From positions 21,019,017 to 21,083,016 of the forward strand of contig CM038466.1 of NCBI GenBank assembly GCA_021464415.1: a stretch of DNA of 64,000 nucleotides. The letters are read 5' to 3'. Positions within the stretch are counted from its first letter, which is position 1, and every line of letters starts with the position of its first letter. The notes beneath the pieces were generated by a model that was not told the DNA's origin, searched no databases, and saw nothing but the letters and a program-made list of their open reading frames with translations. A program made the translations under genes and the position numbers. The stretch comes from Lonicera japonica (lineage: Eukaryota; Streptophyta; Magnoliopsida; Dipsacales; Caprifoliaceae). Positions 13,001 to 24,439 of the stretch are shown here, in pieces.

Positions 13001-15565
13001 TCCTTAGCAGGTTTATTGCCTTTCGCTGATGCAAATGCAGTAGTAGTTGAGATGGCCAATGAAGTTTTGCCTGTAAGTATCACTTTCATGGTTGATCTGA
13101 AGTTCTTTTGAACATGCGGGCTTCAAAAAATTGTTGGTGAAAACACCGGGAATCTGGTGATTTCCGCAAACTTAGATGAAATTAATAACTATGATCAGAA
13201 GTAGGCATCTTGAGATATATTTAATTATTTAGGGTTGTTTTTTTAATTACAATGGATAGATTGGGGTGGATCAAAAGTATATGATCGAAAAAGTTATATC
13301 AAGCTTTTTGTAGATGATTGAAAAAGTTATATCAAGCTTTTTTGTCTAGGTTAACTAACATTCTAGTATTAGCTAACATCTGGTTAGGGTGGAGCCAGGT
13401 TTCAATTTTAAGGGGGCAAAAGTCTAATTTAACAATATATGATAAGAGGGAAAAAGTTAAATCCGATCCTTGGGGGTTGGGGGGGGGGTTAAAGTCATAT
13501 TGTTACATAGTAACGGCCTTTATTTTTGTTAAGCATGATATTCATTACGGTTCCTTCTCCTAACAGCTTAAGCTTTTGGGAGAGATGGTTCCTAACATGG
13601 TATTAGAACTTGGATTTCTGGGAGGTCCAAGGTTCAAGCCTTGGCACCTCCGTCCCCCATTCCAAATTTGTCTGTTATGTGTAATCTTGTTCCCGTTTGC
13701 TCTCCACGTGTTACAAGGTCTTGGTTCAAATCCTCCCGCTTGCATTTGTTTCCCCCTTTGTGTTTGTTCAGTATGCACATTGTTGTTTGTGAACAAAAGT
13801 GCACCTTTGGTTTGGTTGCTTAAGCTATTGGGATAGATGGTTCCTAACACTAACAATTTAAAAAAATTACATCTACTACTAGTAAATTGAAGATCTCCAA
13901 AAGTCAAGGGTATATGTTGCTTCGCTCCCGCATCTGATTCTATCATCCAATCACTAATCTAGCAGTAAATGTTTTGTTTCTGGGGATTAAACTCCAGTTT
14001 CCTGGCAAAAAAGGAAAATAAATGAAACTTCTAAAATTGTTGGCAATCCCTCGTCCTTTTATTTCCTTCATGTTGTTAAAAAAATATTATTTCATTTGCC
14101 ACCACTTATCATACAAAGACCTGCCCACTGAATCCACTGGCAAAAGCGTGGGCTAGCAATTTTAGATGTTTGGTCCAAATCACAGGGCAGTCATATGCAA
14201 ATAATGTGAAAGGATGAAAGGTTAGGTATGTACCCAGTTGCACCATGACTGAACAAAGAGGGGTACTGACCTTACTATGTGAACTGTTTTAGTGACCCAT
14301 TTGAGTTAGAAGTTGGACTGAAAAGAGCTTCTTGATCAATTTCTGCTCATTTTAATTTAATATGACAGGTGGTGAAAGAAGTACCAGTTCTTGCTGGAGT
14401 ATGTGCAACAGATCCTTTCCGCAGGATGAATCATTTTCTCAAGCAGTTGGAGTCCATTGGATTCTCCGGAGTGCAAAATTTTCCAACTGTTGGGCTCTTT
14501 GATGGTAATTTCAGACAAAATCTGGAAGAGACAGGAATGGGATATGGGTAGGTTTTAAAAGTTGGACGCAGTTTTACTAATGTTTTCATCATAAAACATT
14601 AACCTTTATTAGACTGAGAAATAATTATGCTAGTGCTAGCTAGTTTCTCTTCCTCTCCATAGTGGAAGGGTAATTGCCAAAGCTCATAACATTTCTTAGT
14701 AAGTTTGAATTTCAAATAAGGACTCTTAAACTTGAGGCAGATGGAGTACTTATTTCTTTCCTTTTCACATATTCAGCTTGGAGGTTGAGATGATTGCACA
14801 AGCTCATAAGATGGGTCTCTTGACTACTCCTTATGCTTTCAACGAAGATGAAGCTGTTGAAATGGCAAAAGCTGGTGCTGACATCATAGTAGCCCATATG
14901 GGGCTAACAACGTCTGGATCCATTGGTGCAAAAACAGCTTTCTCAGTGGAGGATAGTGTATTTCGTGTACAAGCTATTGCAGATGCTGCTCATAGGATAA
15001 ATCCTGGTGCTATTGTGCTATGCCATGGAGGTACCATTAGGGAAACCTTATATTAAATAAAAAGTTTGCACGCCTTAATTCCCGTCTAACTAGCATAAAT
15101 ATAATGGAAATTTTGCTGCAGTGAAGGAAAAAATACTGGGCAAGTTTTCTCATTAGTTATTTAAGGATTCCCGTGTACTTTTATTGTAGAAGTAGGATTT
15201 TCCCCTCCTTGACTTGTGCTATTGGCAGTAGATATACCATGTGACTTGTGCTTTGGGTAGTAGTTGTACGCCAACAATGATAATTTATGTAAGGGTGGCA
15301 AGTGTTTAGAACATAACATGATTTGAAAACATTAAATTGTGATTGTTCTGTCATCTTTACATCTTTCCTCTTTGGTATAACTTAGCTTACAATAACTAAT
15401 GTTATGTGTACAGGTCCTATCTCCGGTCCTAATGAAGCAGAATTCGTGCTGAAGAGAACCAGAGGAGTTCATGGTTTCTATGGTGCATCAAGTTTGGAGA
15501 GGTTACCTGTTGAACAAGCTATAATAACCACTGTTCAACAATACAAGGCCATTTCTTTGAAGTGA
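7085..15565 (+). CDS. Tm-1-like protein (UPF0261 + TIM-barrel)
   Basis: Homologue of tomato Tm-1, which binds tobamovirus replication proteins and blocks viral RNA synthesis. The normal cellular job of the family is unclear. Exons: 7085-7216, 8889-9542, 11062-11268, 11757-11972, 12377-12590, 12825-13072, 14369-14547, 14777-15030, 15414-15565. Every junction is GT-AG, and splicing gives one 751-residue frame ending in TGA, close to Tm-1 length (about 754). The N-terminal UPF0261 domain (to about residue 400) shows [27 protein letters not shown] and [14 protein letters not shown]. The C-terminal barrel (from about residue 475) shows [46 protein letters not shown] and [16 protein letters not shown] linker between them (exon 5) is least conserved. 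The start was chosen because it gives the short N terminus usual in the family. No disrupting change is seen. Introns 1, 2, 4 and 6 hold transposon relics. Whether this copy restricts any virus cannot be told from sequence. Confidence 0.95.
7700..8380. repeat. TACC/GGTA-rich repetitive tract in intron 1
   Basis: Within the first intron of the Tm-1-like gene the sequence is dominated by short repeats such as GTACCAAA, AATACCAAATACCAAT (two clear copies near 7947 and 8002) and, toward the right, GGTATGGTAATGG. Left and right parts are roughly complementary in composition, as in foldback-type relics, but I cannot place termini or a target duplication. No coding content. Confidence 0.5.
9830..10700. 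repeat. TRIM-like retrotransposon relics in intron 2
   Basis: At least three similar stretches occur (about 9930-9990, 10040-10230, 10550-10680). They share phrases like ATAAATCCCAAA, CAAAGCCTT and TTTGGGTTGGATGC, and two have primer-binding-site-like strings (ATGGTATTAGAGTAGG at about 10194, TTGTACCAGAGCAGG at about 9973) resembling the initiator-Met tRNA site TGGTATCAGAGC. They look like fragments of terminal-repeat retrotransposons in miniature. Boundaries are uncertain. The intron still has clear splice sites at 9543 and 11061. Confidence 0.4.
12000..12282. mobile_element. Foldback hAT-like MITE in intron 4
   Basis: The two halves are imperfect reverse complements along most of their length. 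GTGAGATGTTCT near 12087 pairs with AGAACATCTCAC near 12181, and the outer part around TTTAAAAAGTTGG near 12013 pairs with the strand opposite TTTTTATCGAACGGGCTC near 12258. The right terminus, read inward, starts GAGCCCGTTCGATAAAAAG, as in many hAT-type MITEs. The element would fold into one long hairpin. It lies wholly inside the intron, about 25 bp from the donor site of exon 4. No coding content. Confidence 0.6.
13500..13855. mobile_element. TRIM-like LTR element relic in intron 6
   Basis: Two direct copies of GCTTAAGCT-TTGGGA-AGATGGTTCCTAACA stand about 250 bp apart, near 13565-13600 and 13815-13850. The first is followed at once by TGGTATTAGAACTT, which resembles a tRNA-Met primer binding site. 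This is the arrangement of a miniature LTR element with the 3' ends of both LTRs visible. The 5' LTR ends are not clear, and no protein is encoded. A B-box-like GGTTCAAGCC near 13632 belongs to the relic and is not a tRNA gene. Confidence 0.45.
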
Positions 15566-17053
15566 ATTTTTTTGGTGCTTTATTGAACCACCAGTTGCTA
15601 TATGTATGTTCACCATCACTTCTATTTTCTGTTTCTTGTTCTTGTTGAGGTTTGAGAATGAGGATTATGCAGTGTACTATATTTGCAAAGAAGTATATTG
15701 GGCGAACAAAAATTTTCTTAGATTTAAGTAAAACATGTCCCGTTAGTTCATGTTTGGCAACAAAAATGCACAACGTTGGCATATTTAGTTGCAAACTTTA
15801 TTTCCCTTGAGAATTACTTGTAAAGGAAAATGATTTGAATGTTAGGGGCTAAAATTCTCGCAACTGTGAGGTTTCGAGTTGGAATATTAGGGCGGTAGCT
15901 CCATACAAATGATGCCAATAGAAGTTAGTACTACATTCCCAATGACACATTCTATTGAAGGGGTCCAAACTGGGCAATGGCAATGTTTTTACCACTACAT
16001 GAGATGCATAGCTTAACCAACGTATCCTTGCATGGTTGAATAGACTGTATAGTGTATACAAATGCACCACCTTGAGACCCAACAATGAGTGTAAACAAAA
16101 TAGAGGGACCTAAATTAAATGTCTGTTCACTATGATGTAGGACAAGCAAGGATCCACTGCCTACAAGTTATGAAATCAGAAACAAGTAGGGACAGAAGAA
16201 AGAAGGGGCTTTAGGGTTCTCAATAGAGTTGTTCTTGCCTCTTGGCTTAAAGATCAGGAAAAATAATGTAGGCATTAAATACGCAATTTTGGGGATGTTT
16301 CAGTTTATCTGAACAATACTAGTGAACAGTAATACTTTTGTGTGTTTTTGTTGGTTTTGGCCTTTTAGGTTGCTAGGGCTGGGGTACTGAGTTGGATTTA
16401 CATGTTAGGGTTAAAGGATTAAAAAGAAAGATCATTGATCTGATTAAATGGTTAAAACCACAAAAATAAATAAATAATAATAAAACAAAGAAGATGAGAA
16501 GAAGAAAACTAGGGATTACACTTGTAATCCATTATAATCCATTAGGCATTAAAGTAGGGTTTGTATTGCGTCAAACACTCTTAAAGAAATCATAATTGCT
16601 GACTCTTTCCCTTCAAAACTGATTGCATTGAAGTGTACCAGGCCTCAAAGATAGCGCTACCACTTTTTGAAAACATAATTTCTTATTTTATTTTAGTAAG
16701 AAATGCTGTTCCTTCACGTCCATGGAGGACCCATGTAACAAAGAAATCAGAAGGATAGAAGTTTGCAGTAACTACAGGAGGCAAGAAGCAGTTAAGTTAC
16801 TGCACGGTTTTTCACCGAAGTAGATCTATGAACTGCTATAGAAAACCTTTATTGCTGTTGCAACGGTAGTACGATAAACATAGTATTATAATTGCTTTAA
16901 TTCTACCCTTCGATTTTTCTCCTTTGAAGTTGTTTGCTTCTAAATATATGGAATGCCACCTGAAGGAAATAATGATTTCCTTTCATATCTTACTCACAAA
17001 CCATTCATAAGCTTGCTACGTGCATAACATGTGCACATGGAGAATAAAATGCT
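15566..17053. other. Intergenic region between convergent genes
   Basis: This holds the 3' untranslated regions of the Tm-1-like gene (left) and the P450 gene (right, opposite strand), whose coding ends face each other. I see no further gene, clear repeat or mobile element. Short open frames on the - strand between 15519 and 16149 match nothing I recognise and are likely chance. Confidence 0.5.
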
Positions 17054-20000
17054 TCAGCTTGACTCCGTATGTTTTCCATTGTTTAAGGCCGTTAAGGTTA
17101 TTGGGCATCCGCTCCTCAGTCTAGGAATATGCGCTTTCCTTTCTAGGCAAGTATCTAGATCATCGACCTTCCACCTATACAATGGGAGGAGCATTATGAC
17201 TTGGGCAGGTAAAAAGGAAAAAAGAAAAGGACTAGAAAGAAATCATATTGAAGGATTTCGACTCACTTGTACCCGCTAGTTAGTCGGTGTAAGAACACCA
17301 ACATTGTCACCCTTGCCATATTAATCCCTAAGCATGTCCTAGGTCCCGATCCAAATGGTATGTATGTGTATGGCTTCTGGATTTCCTGGAGAGATGAAAG
17401 CCCATTATTGTCATCTTATGTTAATCGATATTCATATAGCGTGGGATTTAGTTGATGAAATATTGGAAGTAAGTCGACGAGTCATTACATCAAATCTTGA
17501 AGGGTTGAATTGCATAGGATCCTTGTATAATGCTGGGTCGTAATGTATACAAGTTGCATCAATGTTAACATTCCATCCTCTTTTAATTTCAAAACCTGCC
17601 ATCACCGTAGGCAAAATTAAGCATGCCTATCCGTATGAGAAGAGACTAGAAATTGGTAGCCTTTATACTGAAAGGTGTTCCTCTCGGAGACCAATGAATC
17701 TTCTAGCGGTTTCTTTAGGATAATAACAAAGCGATAAAATGGACTTTCTTGAAAAAAAAAAGGTTCCCAATGAATAAAATAAGAAAAAAGAAAAGAAAAT
17801 TCAAAGCTAAAAGTACCATCAATTATGCAGTCATCAAGTGCAATGCGAGGAAACCACAATAAGACATTCGACATTCTCAGTGTCTCCTTCACAACCTGAA
17901 AGTAACATTCAACACCATTATATGTGTGATATAATCGATAGATCAAGAACCCATTGACTGTATGATATTGTGCCTCTTGCAAAATCTATGTTAATGTGGA
18001 ACCACTGTTTGTTTCCTGACCTTGGAGCCGTATGACATGTTGTTCAGATCTTCAAGGGTAAGTAAGGCTCTATCTGTCTTCTTTCCGAGTATTGCCAATG
18101 TCTCTTCCTGTAAATTCAATATGATGTGGTCAGCTTTTTCATTGTAAATCTTGGCGTTGTGGTGGTGGCGGGAGAAGGTAGGTGTGTGGGTTGGGGGGGG
18201 GGGGGTCTGAGAGAGAGAGGGAGCTCTTACCCTCAGTCTGTCTTGAACTGCCCTGTTTTCATCCAAGAACTTGACGCTCCACATCAGTGCAGCTGCGGTG
18301 GTTGTCTGCCCTGCAACTATCAGTGTCAATAGGTTATCCATAATCTCTGAGTCGTCGAGCTTTTCATTAGCTGGATATGAATCTCTCTGTAACATGGACT
18401 GCAGGAAGTCTACATGAGATTCTTTTCCACTCCGGCGGCGGGCAATCATTGCTTCAAAGGTTTCCATGAGCCTGTTACGTGCCTGCTTGAAATTTTTTGA
18501 TTAGTACGTACTAGTGGTGCAACTGAGCCAAGTCAAGCTGAGCTTTCGAATGTTCAACCTTGTTTGTTTGAATTTTCAAGCTCCAACTTGACCTGACCTT
18601 AGCCGAGCTCAGAACAATCAGGTTTGGGCTCAGTTTGACAGATTTTGTCTTATGCATGACTTGAACAAAAAAATGAGCTGGAGCCTAATCAAGCAATTCT
18701 GGGTTTGAGCTCGGTTTGCCTATCAAATGAGTCTTGATATGTGACTCGATCTCCATTTGTTAAATTAGTAAATGAGCTCAAGCCAAGCTTTAAAATAATC
18801 AAATTCAAACTGTTAACGAACAAGTGTTTGTTTGCGACCCTAGTTAGTAGCAAATGGTTACAAACTTCAAACTCAATGTGATGTCATTTTCTCTATGCAA
18901 GACATGTTCCCCTTTAATATTTTCATATATTTCTTTCCATTGCTGTTTCTCCTTTACATCGGTTCTAGTTTTATAGAAGCAAAATCTTAGGGTGTTTGAA
19001 TGCACTACTTTTCCTTGGAAATTGCGTAGAATTTTCTTTAAAGTAATTTCCCCATGTTCCATACTTCCATGGAATTCAAAGGCACTTGCCCATTAGGTGT
19101 TCGTTTTCAAGGTAAAACAGTTACTAGGAAATCACCGGCAAGCTTACCTTGATGCCTTTGTAGTATCTGGTGCCAGGAATCATAACAGGAAATGATAGCA
19201 TGGCATTGGAAACAGCTGTACAATCTCTTTCGATTTGTTTTAGCAAGGTGGCATCTGTGATGCTCATCAACATATCGCACATTGCATCAAATGCTATCTG
19301 CATTAAACATCCATTGAGGTTAGTATCTCAATTACTTGTAACTCTTGATCTATATATATTTTTTCTGAATAGTTTAAATTGTTTACCATGTTGAAGCTTG
19401 TTTCTTAATGGCATGTTGGTACTTTATATATTGTTTAATTGTTGCGATGTTTTTCTTCTTTTCTAGATTTGAGATGTTCACATGTTTATTTTAAATTGCA
19501 GACTTATAGTTTGTGCAATAATTCATAATTTTATACTAGCAAACACATCGCCCAAAACGGTGAAAACCCTTTTCACCATTTCACTTTTTAGCAAGGTGAA
19601 ACATTTCACCCCCAAACCAAGCAGGCCCTAGAAATGAAAATGAAGATACATGGGGAGAGGGGGCAGAGAGAATTACTGAAGTGTTCCTTCTTTCAACAGT
19701 TTTTTTTTCCTTCTAAAACAATTTTTTCATGCTAATAAAGGAAAGCTCATGTTATAATGTTAAAAACAAAAGAAAATAAATTGAAAGAAGGAACCACAAA
19801 TGCTACCAAGAATTTGGGAATTTACCTTCATATTGAAGTCAAGCACCACAAAGCTGTTCCCATCCTTTTCCAATTTCTCCAGCCTTTCAGACAGCATTTT
19901 GTCGAATTTCTGAACAAACTTCGACAAAGAATTCATTGAGAAAGGATCCGATAGAAGACGCCTTATCCTCCTGTGACTCTCATGAGGAACGCATAGCAAG

Positions 20001-20935
20001 CTTTTCGGACCAACGGCATCCCCCATTGATTTCACAAACCCCTTGTTGAACCGCAGGAAATCATTGGTAAATATCATCTTTGCACCCTCGACACTTGGAA
20101 CAAACACATGAACCCTACCAAATATTCTTGTTTTGAACCACTTCCCATACCTTTTGCAACAAATTCATCAAATCAGCATAATCTCTTAAATCTCGGTATC
20201 AATGGTTTCATAGGTCCATCTAGGGCACCTAGATCCCACTTAGACTCCCCCTCTTTTCTTCTCTACAACACCTTTGTAGCATCTTGCATTTGTACATGTG
20301 TGTATGTGAGTAGTCAAATACTTGCTTAGTTAGAGTTATTATGTTTTTTAAAGAAGTTTAAATTTGTATATTATCATCTCATAATTCATTCAAGAGCTAG
20401 AATTATACAATGCCAATTCCTTTGCTAGCTCAAACTTTATATAATGTGAATCTATCTAAACTTGATTCCATGAAAACACAAAATTCTGAACCAAGCAACT
20501 GCATAGTCTATCCAAAAGTTGAGAAAATGGATTGTGTTATTCTTAAGTGATTTAGAGAATTCCATTATTCTGTAGTTTGCTTGTAGAATTTATATTCAGT
20601 TAGGAATTTCGACATATATCGAATTAAGAATCAGATGGCTGAAGTATTCATTGCGAGTATAATTATTATTTTATTGAGTAGGAAGTTTCTTACCATAATC
20701 GTCGGAGTCTAACAAAATCATAGCAACCTTTAGTGCTACTAGTGGCCGAGAGAAAGGAGAAGGTTTCACCCACGAAAGGTAGCCCGAGCCGGCCGGGGAC
20801 ACTACTCTTCACGCTTGTGCATCTTCTCAATAGAATAAATGTTATTCCTATAGAAAGCAGTGAAGCCAAGAAAATATCATAGTAATTCTTGACTAAGAAG
20901 AGAAGCTCCTCCTTTGACATAGTCGCCATCTTCAT
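17054..20935 (-). CDS. Cytochrome P450, CYP722-like (CYP85 clan)
   Basis: Exons in order of translation: 20935-20694, 20150-19826, 19297-19148, 18482-18231, 18107-18021, 17895-17817, 17595-17489, 17385-17267, 17174-17054. All introns are GT-AG and the joined frame is 493 codons plus TGA, normal for a plant P450. It has an N-terminal membrane anchor (about residues 19-37), the hinge VPGRLGLPFVGE, the I-helix LIVAGQTTTAAALMW, the K-helix KETLR, FNPSRF before the heme site, and the heme-binding loop PFGSGPRTCLG with its cysteine ligand. Family placement rests on my recognition of stretches such as SMGDAVGPKSLLCVPHESH and ERKAHIPRLRSGCPITL, which recall CYP722 (often mislabelled abscisic acid 8'-hydroxylase 4). 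CYP722 enzymes oxidise carlactonoic acid-type strigolactone precursors at the ER; A and C subfamilies differ in product and I cannot separate them here. A CYP707A-like role is the alternative. Intron 3 contains a MITE. Confidence 0.9.
18512..18842. mobile_element. hAT-type MITE in P450 intron 3
   Basis: The left end TAGTGGTGCAACTGAGCC and the right end, read inward as TAGGGTCGCAAACAAAC, are imperfect inverted termini of hAT style. The interior is rich in GAGCTCAAGCC-type motifs. The flanks GTACGTAC (18504-18511) and GTTAGTAG (18843-18850) agree at five of eight positions, a possible eroded 8-bp target duplication. The right part of the same insertion is present in the degraded copy at 45440-45640, so insertion preceded that duplication. 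Confidence 0.6.
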
Positions 20936-21023
20936 ATACTCAAGTAACAACCTACAAAGGTTCAAGGGAAAAAAAAAACAACTTAAACTTATGATATGTG
21001 ATGATTCGAAAATCCCAAGGTAA

Positions 21024-21031
21024 TATATATA
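21024..21031 (-). promoter_or_regulatory. Possible TATA box of the P450 gene
   Basis: TATATATA lies about 90 bp upstream of the chosen ATG (20935), a usual plant distance. The same motif and spacing recur upstream of the exon 1 fragment at 24147-24291. Composition here is AT-rich, so chance occurrence is possible. Confidence 0.35.
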
Positions 21032-22451
21032 GATGTAAACAAAAAACAACAAGGCTTAAGACATATCAGAGCATCTTATTAAGTTTGGATGTATACTAAT
21101 CTCTTGATCCTCGTTTGCTAAACGACATTCCTTTGTTTTTTATTTTTTGAATAAAAATTTGCATGATACTGTTTGGTTGAATCTATTGCGGAATCTATTT
21201 TTTCTAGACTATTTCCAGTGGTCTTTTACTTAATTCTTATGTAAAAGTTGAAAGGACTATTAAAATTAAATAATTTTTTTGTAACTTTTTTACATGTAAT
21301 TTTATAGTCACAATAAAATAACATCCTAAAAAAAGGTGTAACTTTTATATTTGAAATTTTTTGTTTTTAAAAAATAATGATAAACAAAGTTGACGTTGCA
21401 GTGTAAAGTAAGAGTAATGTCTCTCTTCTACTAACTTGTGGGACATAAAAGTGATGATGATAATTAAAAAGTAGTGATATTAACACTTCACAAAAATCAT
21501 TTTAGCACTCTAAAATCATATTTAGTGAATGCCTCAAATAATTCATATAAAATGTCATTAAAAATAATTTTGGAGGATTATAGTACTTTTATGAAATACT
21601 AATATCAGTACACTAACATGTATATCACCTGAAATGGCCAAATTATATGTGAAAAAATGATGAGAGGTTGAGATAAATTTACACTTTTTGCGTTGCAGTA
21701 TTTTTTTTCGGTTACATAACATTGCTATGTGAAATATTGTGTCATAAAGTGGATCACTAATTGTGGTCATTAAATAATGTCTCCATTAGCGTGTAAAAAG
21801 TTAAATTTAAAGTGCCTAAGCCTGACGCAGCCTACAAATTGAAAACAGTGATGTTGCGTAGCTGACTTTGACATAATGCATTTTTTCCCCCAAGAGCAGA
21901 AAACAAATACTACAAATTTAAAGGTTTCTGTAAGTCAAAGCCATGTGAATTTACCTAGTAGCTTGTCCACCACAAAGTTTATGTGGAGGATTGATCTATT
22001 TAGTGGGAAGATTTGAATTTGAATCTTCTAAGTGTAAATTTTTTTGGCCCAACAAGAGGCTCCGCTATCAATTTGTACAAAAAAAAGAGTCAAGTGAATA
22101 TAATTTAGTATGAGGGGTACATTTTAAACCAAGTTTCGCCAAAAAATATATTTGTTTGAGCTCCCTAAATATCCTTAAGTTAAGACCATACCATCTTTTT
22201 ATTTTTTTGTTCTATTTTCTCTCTATTCCATCTTAAAGGAGCCTTGGAAATGTGAATATAGACGCTCATCTCAAAGGGGTCTCATGCCCCAAAAATAAAA
22301 TTTTGGGGTCAAGAGTATTGTAGCCTGTTGATATTCTTTTCGTCATGGGACAGCTTTTATGTTTGATCCACATGGACGTATTGAACTTGGTAGTTGTGTC
22401 CACTTTTGTGGTGGTTGTATGTCCACCTTTCTGGTGGTGGTTATTGATTAA

Positions 22452-22452
22452 T

Positions 22453-22486
<34 letters not shown>

Positions 22487-22487
22487 T
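22452..22487. repeat. (AC)n(AT)n microsatellite
   Basis: A compound dinucleotide run of AC units followed by AT units. The paralogous site near 47430 has only an AT run, so the tract length has changed since duplication. Confidence 0.85.
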
Positions 22488-24146
22488 TGTGTAAAAGTTA
22501 TTGCTTTGTATCAAAAAACCTTTGGCCAACGAGAATTTATTGAGTTAATAAGTATTCAAATATTTTATTTATAAGGTCTATGTTCAAAACTCGAAGGCTA
22601 GAATAACCTCTTCTCGCCAAAACATTTGAAGGACCAAAAAGAATCTCGTTTGAGCACAAAATAGCAAAAATTCTTTTTGATTTTGTTTTGTCTTAATGCA
22701 TGAGCAATGCAAATTATCTTTCTGCCGTGTTTGGGCACAGGCCCATTATGGATTGAAAATGTTAAGTTTTTTCTATTAAGGTGATTCAATAAATAAATTT
22801 GATTTTACAAAGTTTTAGTAAATTCAAAATCTTATGTTCTTGTCTAGGTTCAATAAATAAATCGGATCAAGTCTAATCAAAATTGGAATCGTAGTAAATC
22901 TAGTCCTTTTTCTGCCTATGTAAGTATACAGTATCTTTACAAAATTTGCAATTGTACGGATAGGAGTTAGTGCCCTAATTTTCTATAATTGTGCGTAAAT
23001 TCATGTATGTTTATCCAAGATTATGATAAAACCCAATGCAATTAAATTTACACTTATTGAACCGAGAAAAGAGAATGAATTATCTACTATTATATTAAGC
23101 CATAAGGCATTTCGAAATTATTAAAATTGTGTTAGGTTTTCGACTTTTAAAATTTGTCCTTACGGACTTTTATTTCTCAATATTTTTTATTACTACATAA
23201 ACAAAGGGGTTTTAACCTTCGTTGGTAGCGAGAGCATCATGTGTGCAAAAATCACACACGCATCACATGTGCACAAAAATTTAATTTGTACTAAACCGTA
23301 AATATTCTTTATTGATTAATATATATATATATATTTCTAATGATTGGAGTAGCCCTAACGATCTCATTTCTCCACGAATTTCTCTCGAAATAAGAGCTTT
23401 TCCCTCGACCTTATTCCATTTTACTGCATGTAGGTGCATACCATTTGTCACCCTGAACCTATCACAATTTGAAATTTTTTTCTTACTTTTCATGAGCAAT
23501 TATCAAGGAGTTTGAACTTTGTGGTTGACCTCAAACCAACATAAACCAGATATCCCATCCTAACATTTTAACCTATCCCTGCAGCAATCCAACACATTTG
23601 ATAAAATCAATCCAATGAAAAAATTCCAAGAAGAACAATATTTTCATTTTTGTTTGAATGTTTTTGGAATCAAACTCACTCCTAAACTACGGACACAAAT
23701 AATATTTATTTTTAAGACAAACATATAAAAAATTACTCTAGAAAATTAACTCATTCACATATGGGATGTAGTTATGTTGGCTGGGTTAGTCTTCCCATCG
23801 CACTCAAGTCCTGAGAATCCTAGTTTCTTAGCCTCTTCTTCCTAGTTTCTTACCCTCTTCTTCCTAAAGTCAAACACTGAAGGAAGAAAGTTCATGTCAC
23901 CTTAATTCGGAGTTTTATTGGCAAAATAAATATTGTTATTGCGAGAGCAATGCACCACAATAAAAGTATATTGCATGTACAACTTCTCCTAACAATACTT
24001 TAATTTGCTTTGTAACATGACTACCCTTAGGAATTTTGACATATATTGAATTATAAAAGATAGATTAGATTGCTTAATTAAACTATACGTACATTGCAAG
24101 CATATAATTATTTTGTTGAGAGTAGGAAGAGTGGGAAATTTATTAC

Positions 24147-24291
24147 CATAATCGTCACAGTTTGACAAAATCATAGCAACCTTTAGTGGCTAAGAGAAAA
24201 GAGAATTAGCAGTGAATCCCAGAAAATACTATAGTAGTTCTTGATAATGAAGAGCAGCTCCTTCTTTAATTGATAGAGTCACCATCTTCAT
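24147..24291 (-). pseudogene. P450 exon 1 fragment
   Basis: A degraded copy of exon 1 of the P450 gene (20694-20935), with the splice-donor side (CCATAATCGTCACAG... on +) and the region around the start codon recognisable. About 100 bp coding for the hinge and neighbouring residues are lost. The homology continues upstream of the start codon to about 24430. With the copy at 45440-46345 this shows at least three P450-derived segments in the window. Confidence 0.7.
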
Positions 24292-24439
24292 ACAAATGTT
24301 CCTCAACTAATAATCTACACAAAGATTAAAGGAAAAAAAAGAAGGGAACACCTCAAACTTATAATATATATATATGATTCGAGAATTCCAAGGTATTATA
24401 CATATATAGATGTGAAAAAGCGATCACATTTCAGCTCAG

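Larger units (their letters stand above)
18634..24085. repeat. Duplicated block, copy A (P450 5' half and intergenic)
   Basis: This stretch is collinear with 45440-51633. Matched anchors include intron 3 plus exon 3 (18634-19490 with 45440-46345), ACATAACATTGCTATGTGAA (21714 with 46390), the TCAAAGGGGTCTCATG-type region (22270 with 47235), GAATGAATTATC (23072 with 49680) and the TTAGGAATTTTGACATATAT region (24028 with 51578). Copy A keeps exons 1 and 2 (19490-21700), which copy B lacks; copy B carries extra MITEs. Apart from the P450 exons the block is AT-rich intergenic DNA with no gene. Confidence 0.8.

Noticed and set aside
13560..13946. A 128-codon - strand gene in intron 6 of the Tm-1-like gene
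   Set aside because: It overlaps the TRIM-like relic, including its primer-binding site, and shows no protein family features.
18190..18206. A G-quadruplex-like control site in the P450 gene
   Set aside because: A single G-run beside an AG-rich tract in an intron; there are no four separate G-tracts and nothing links it to regulation.
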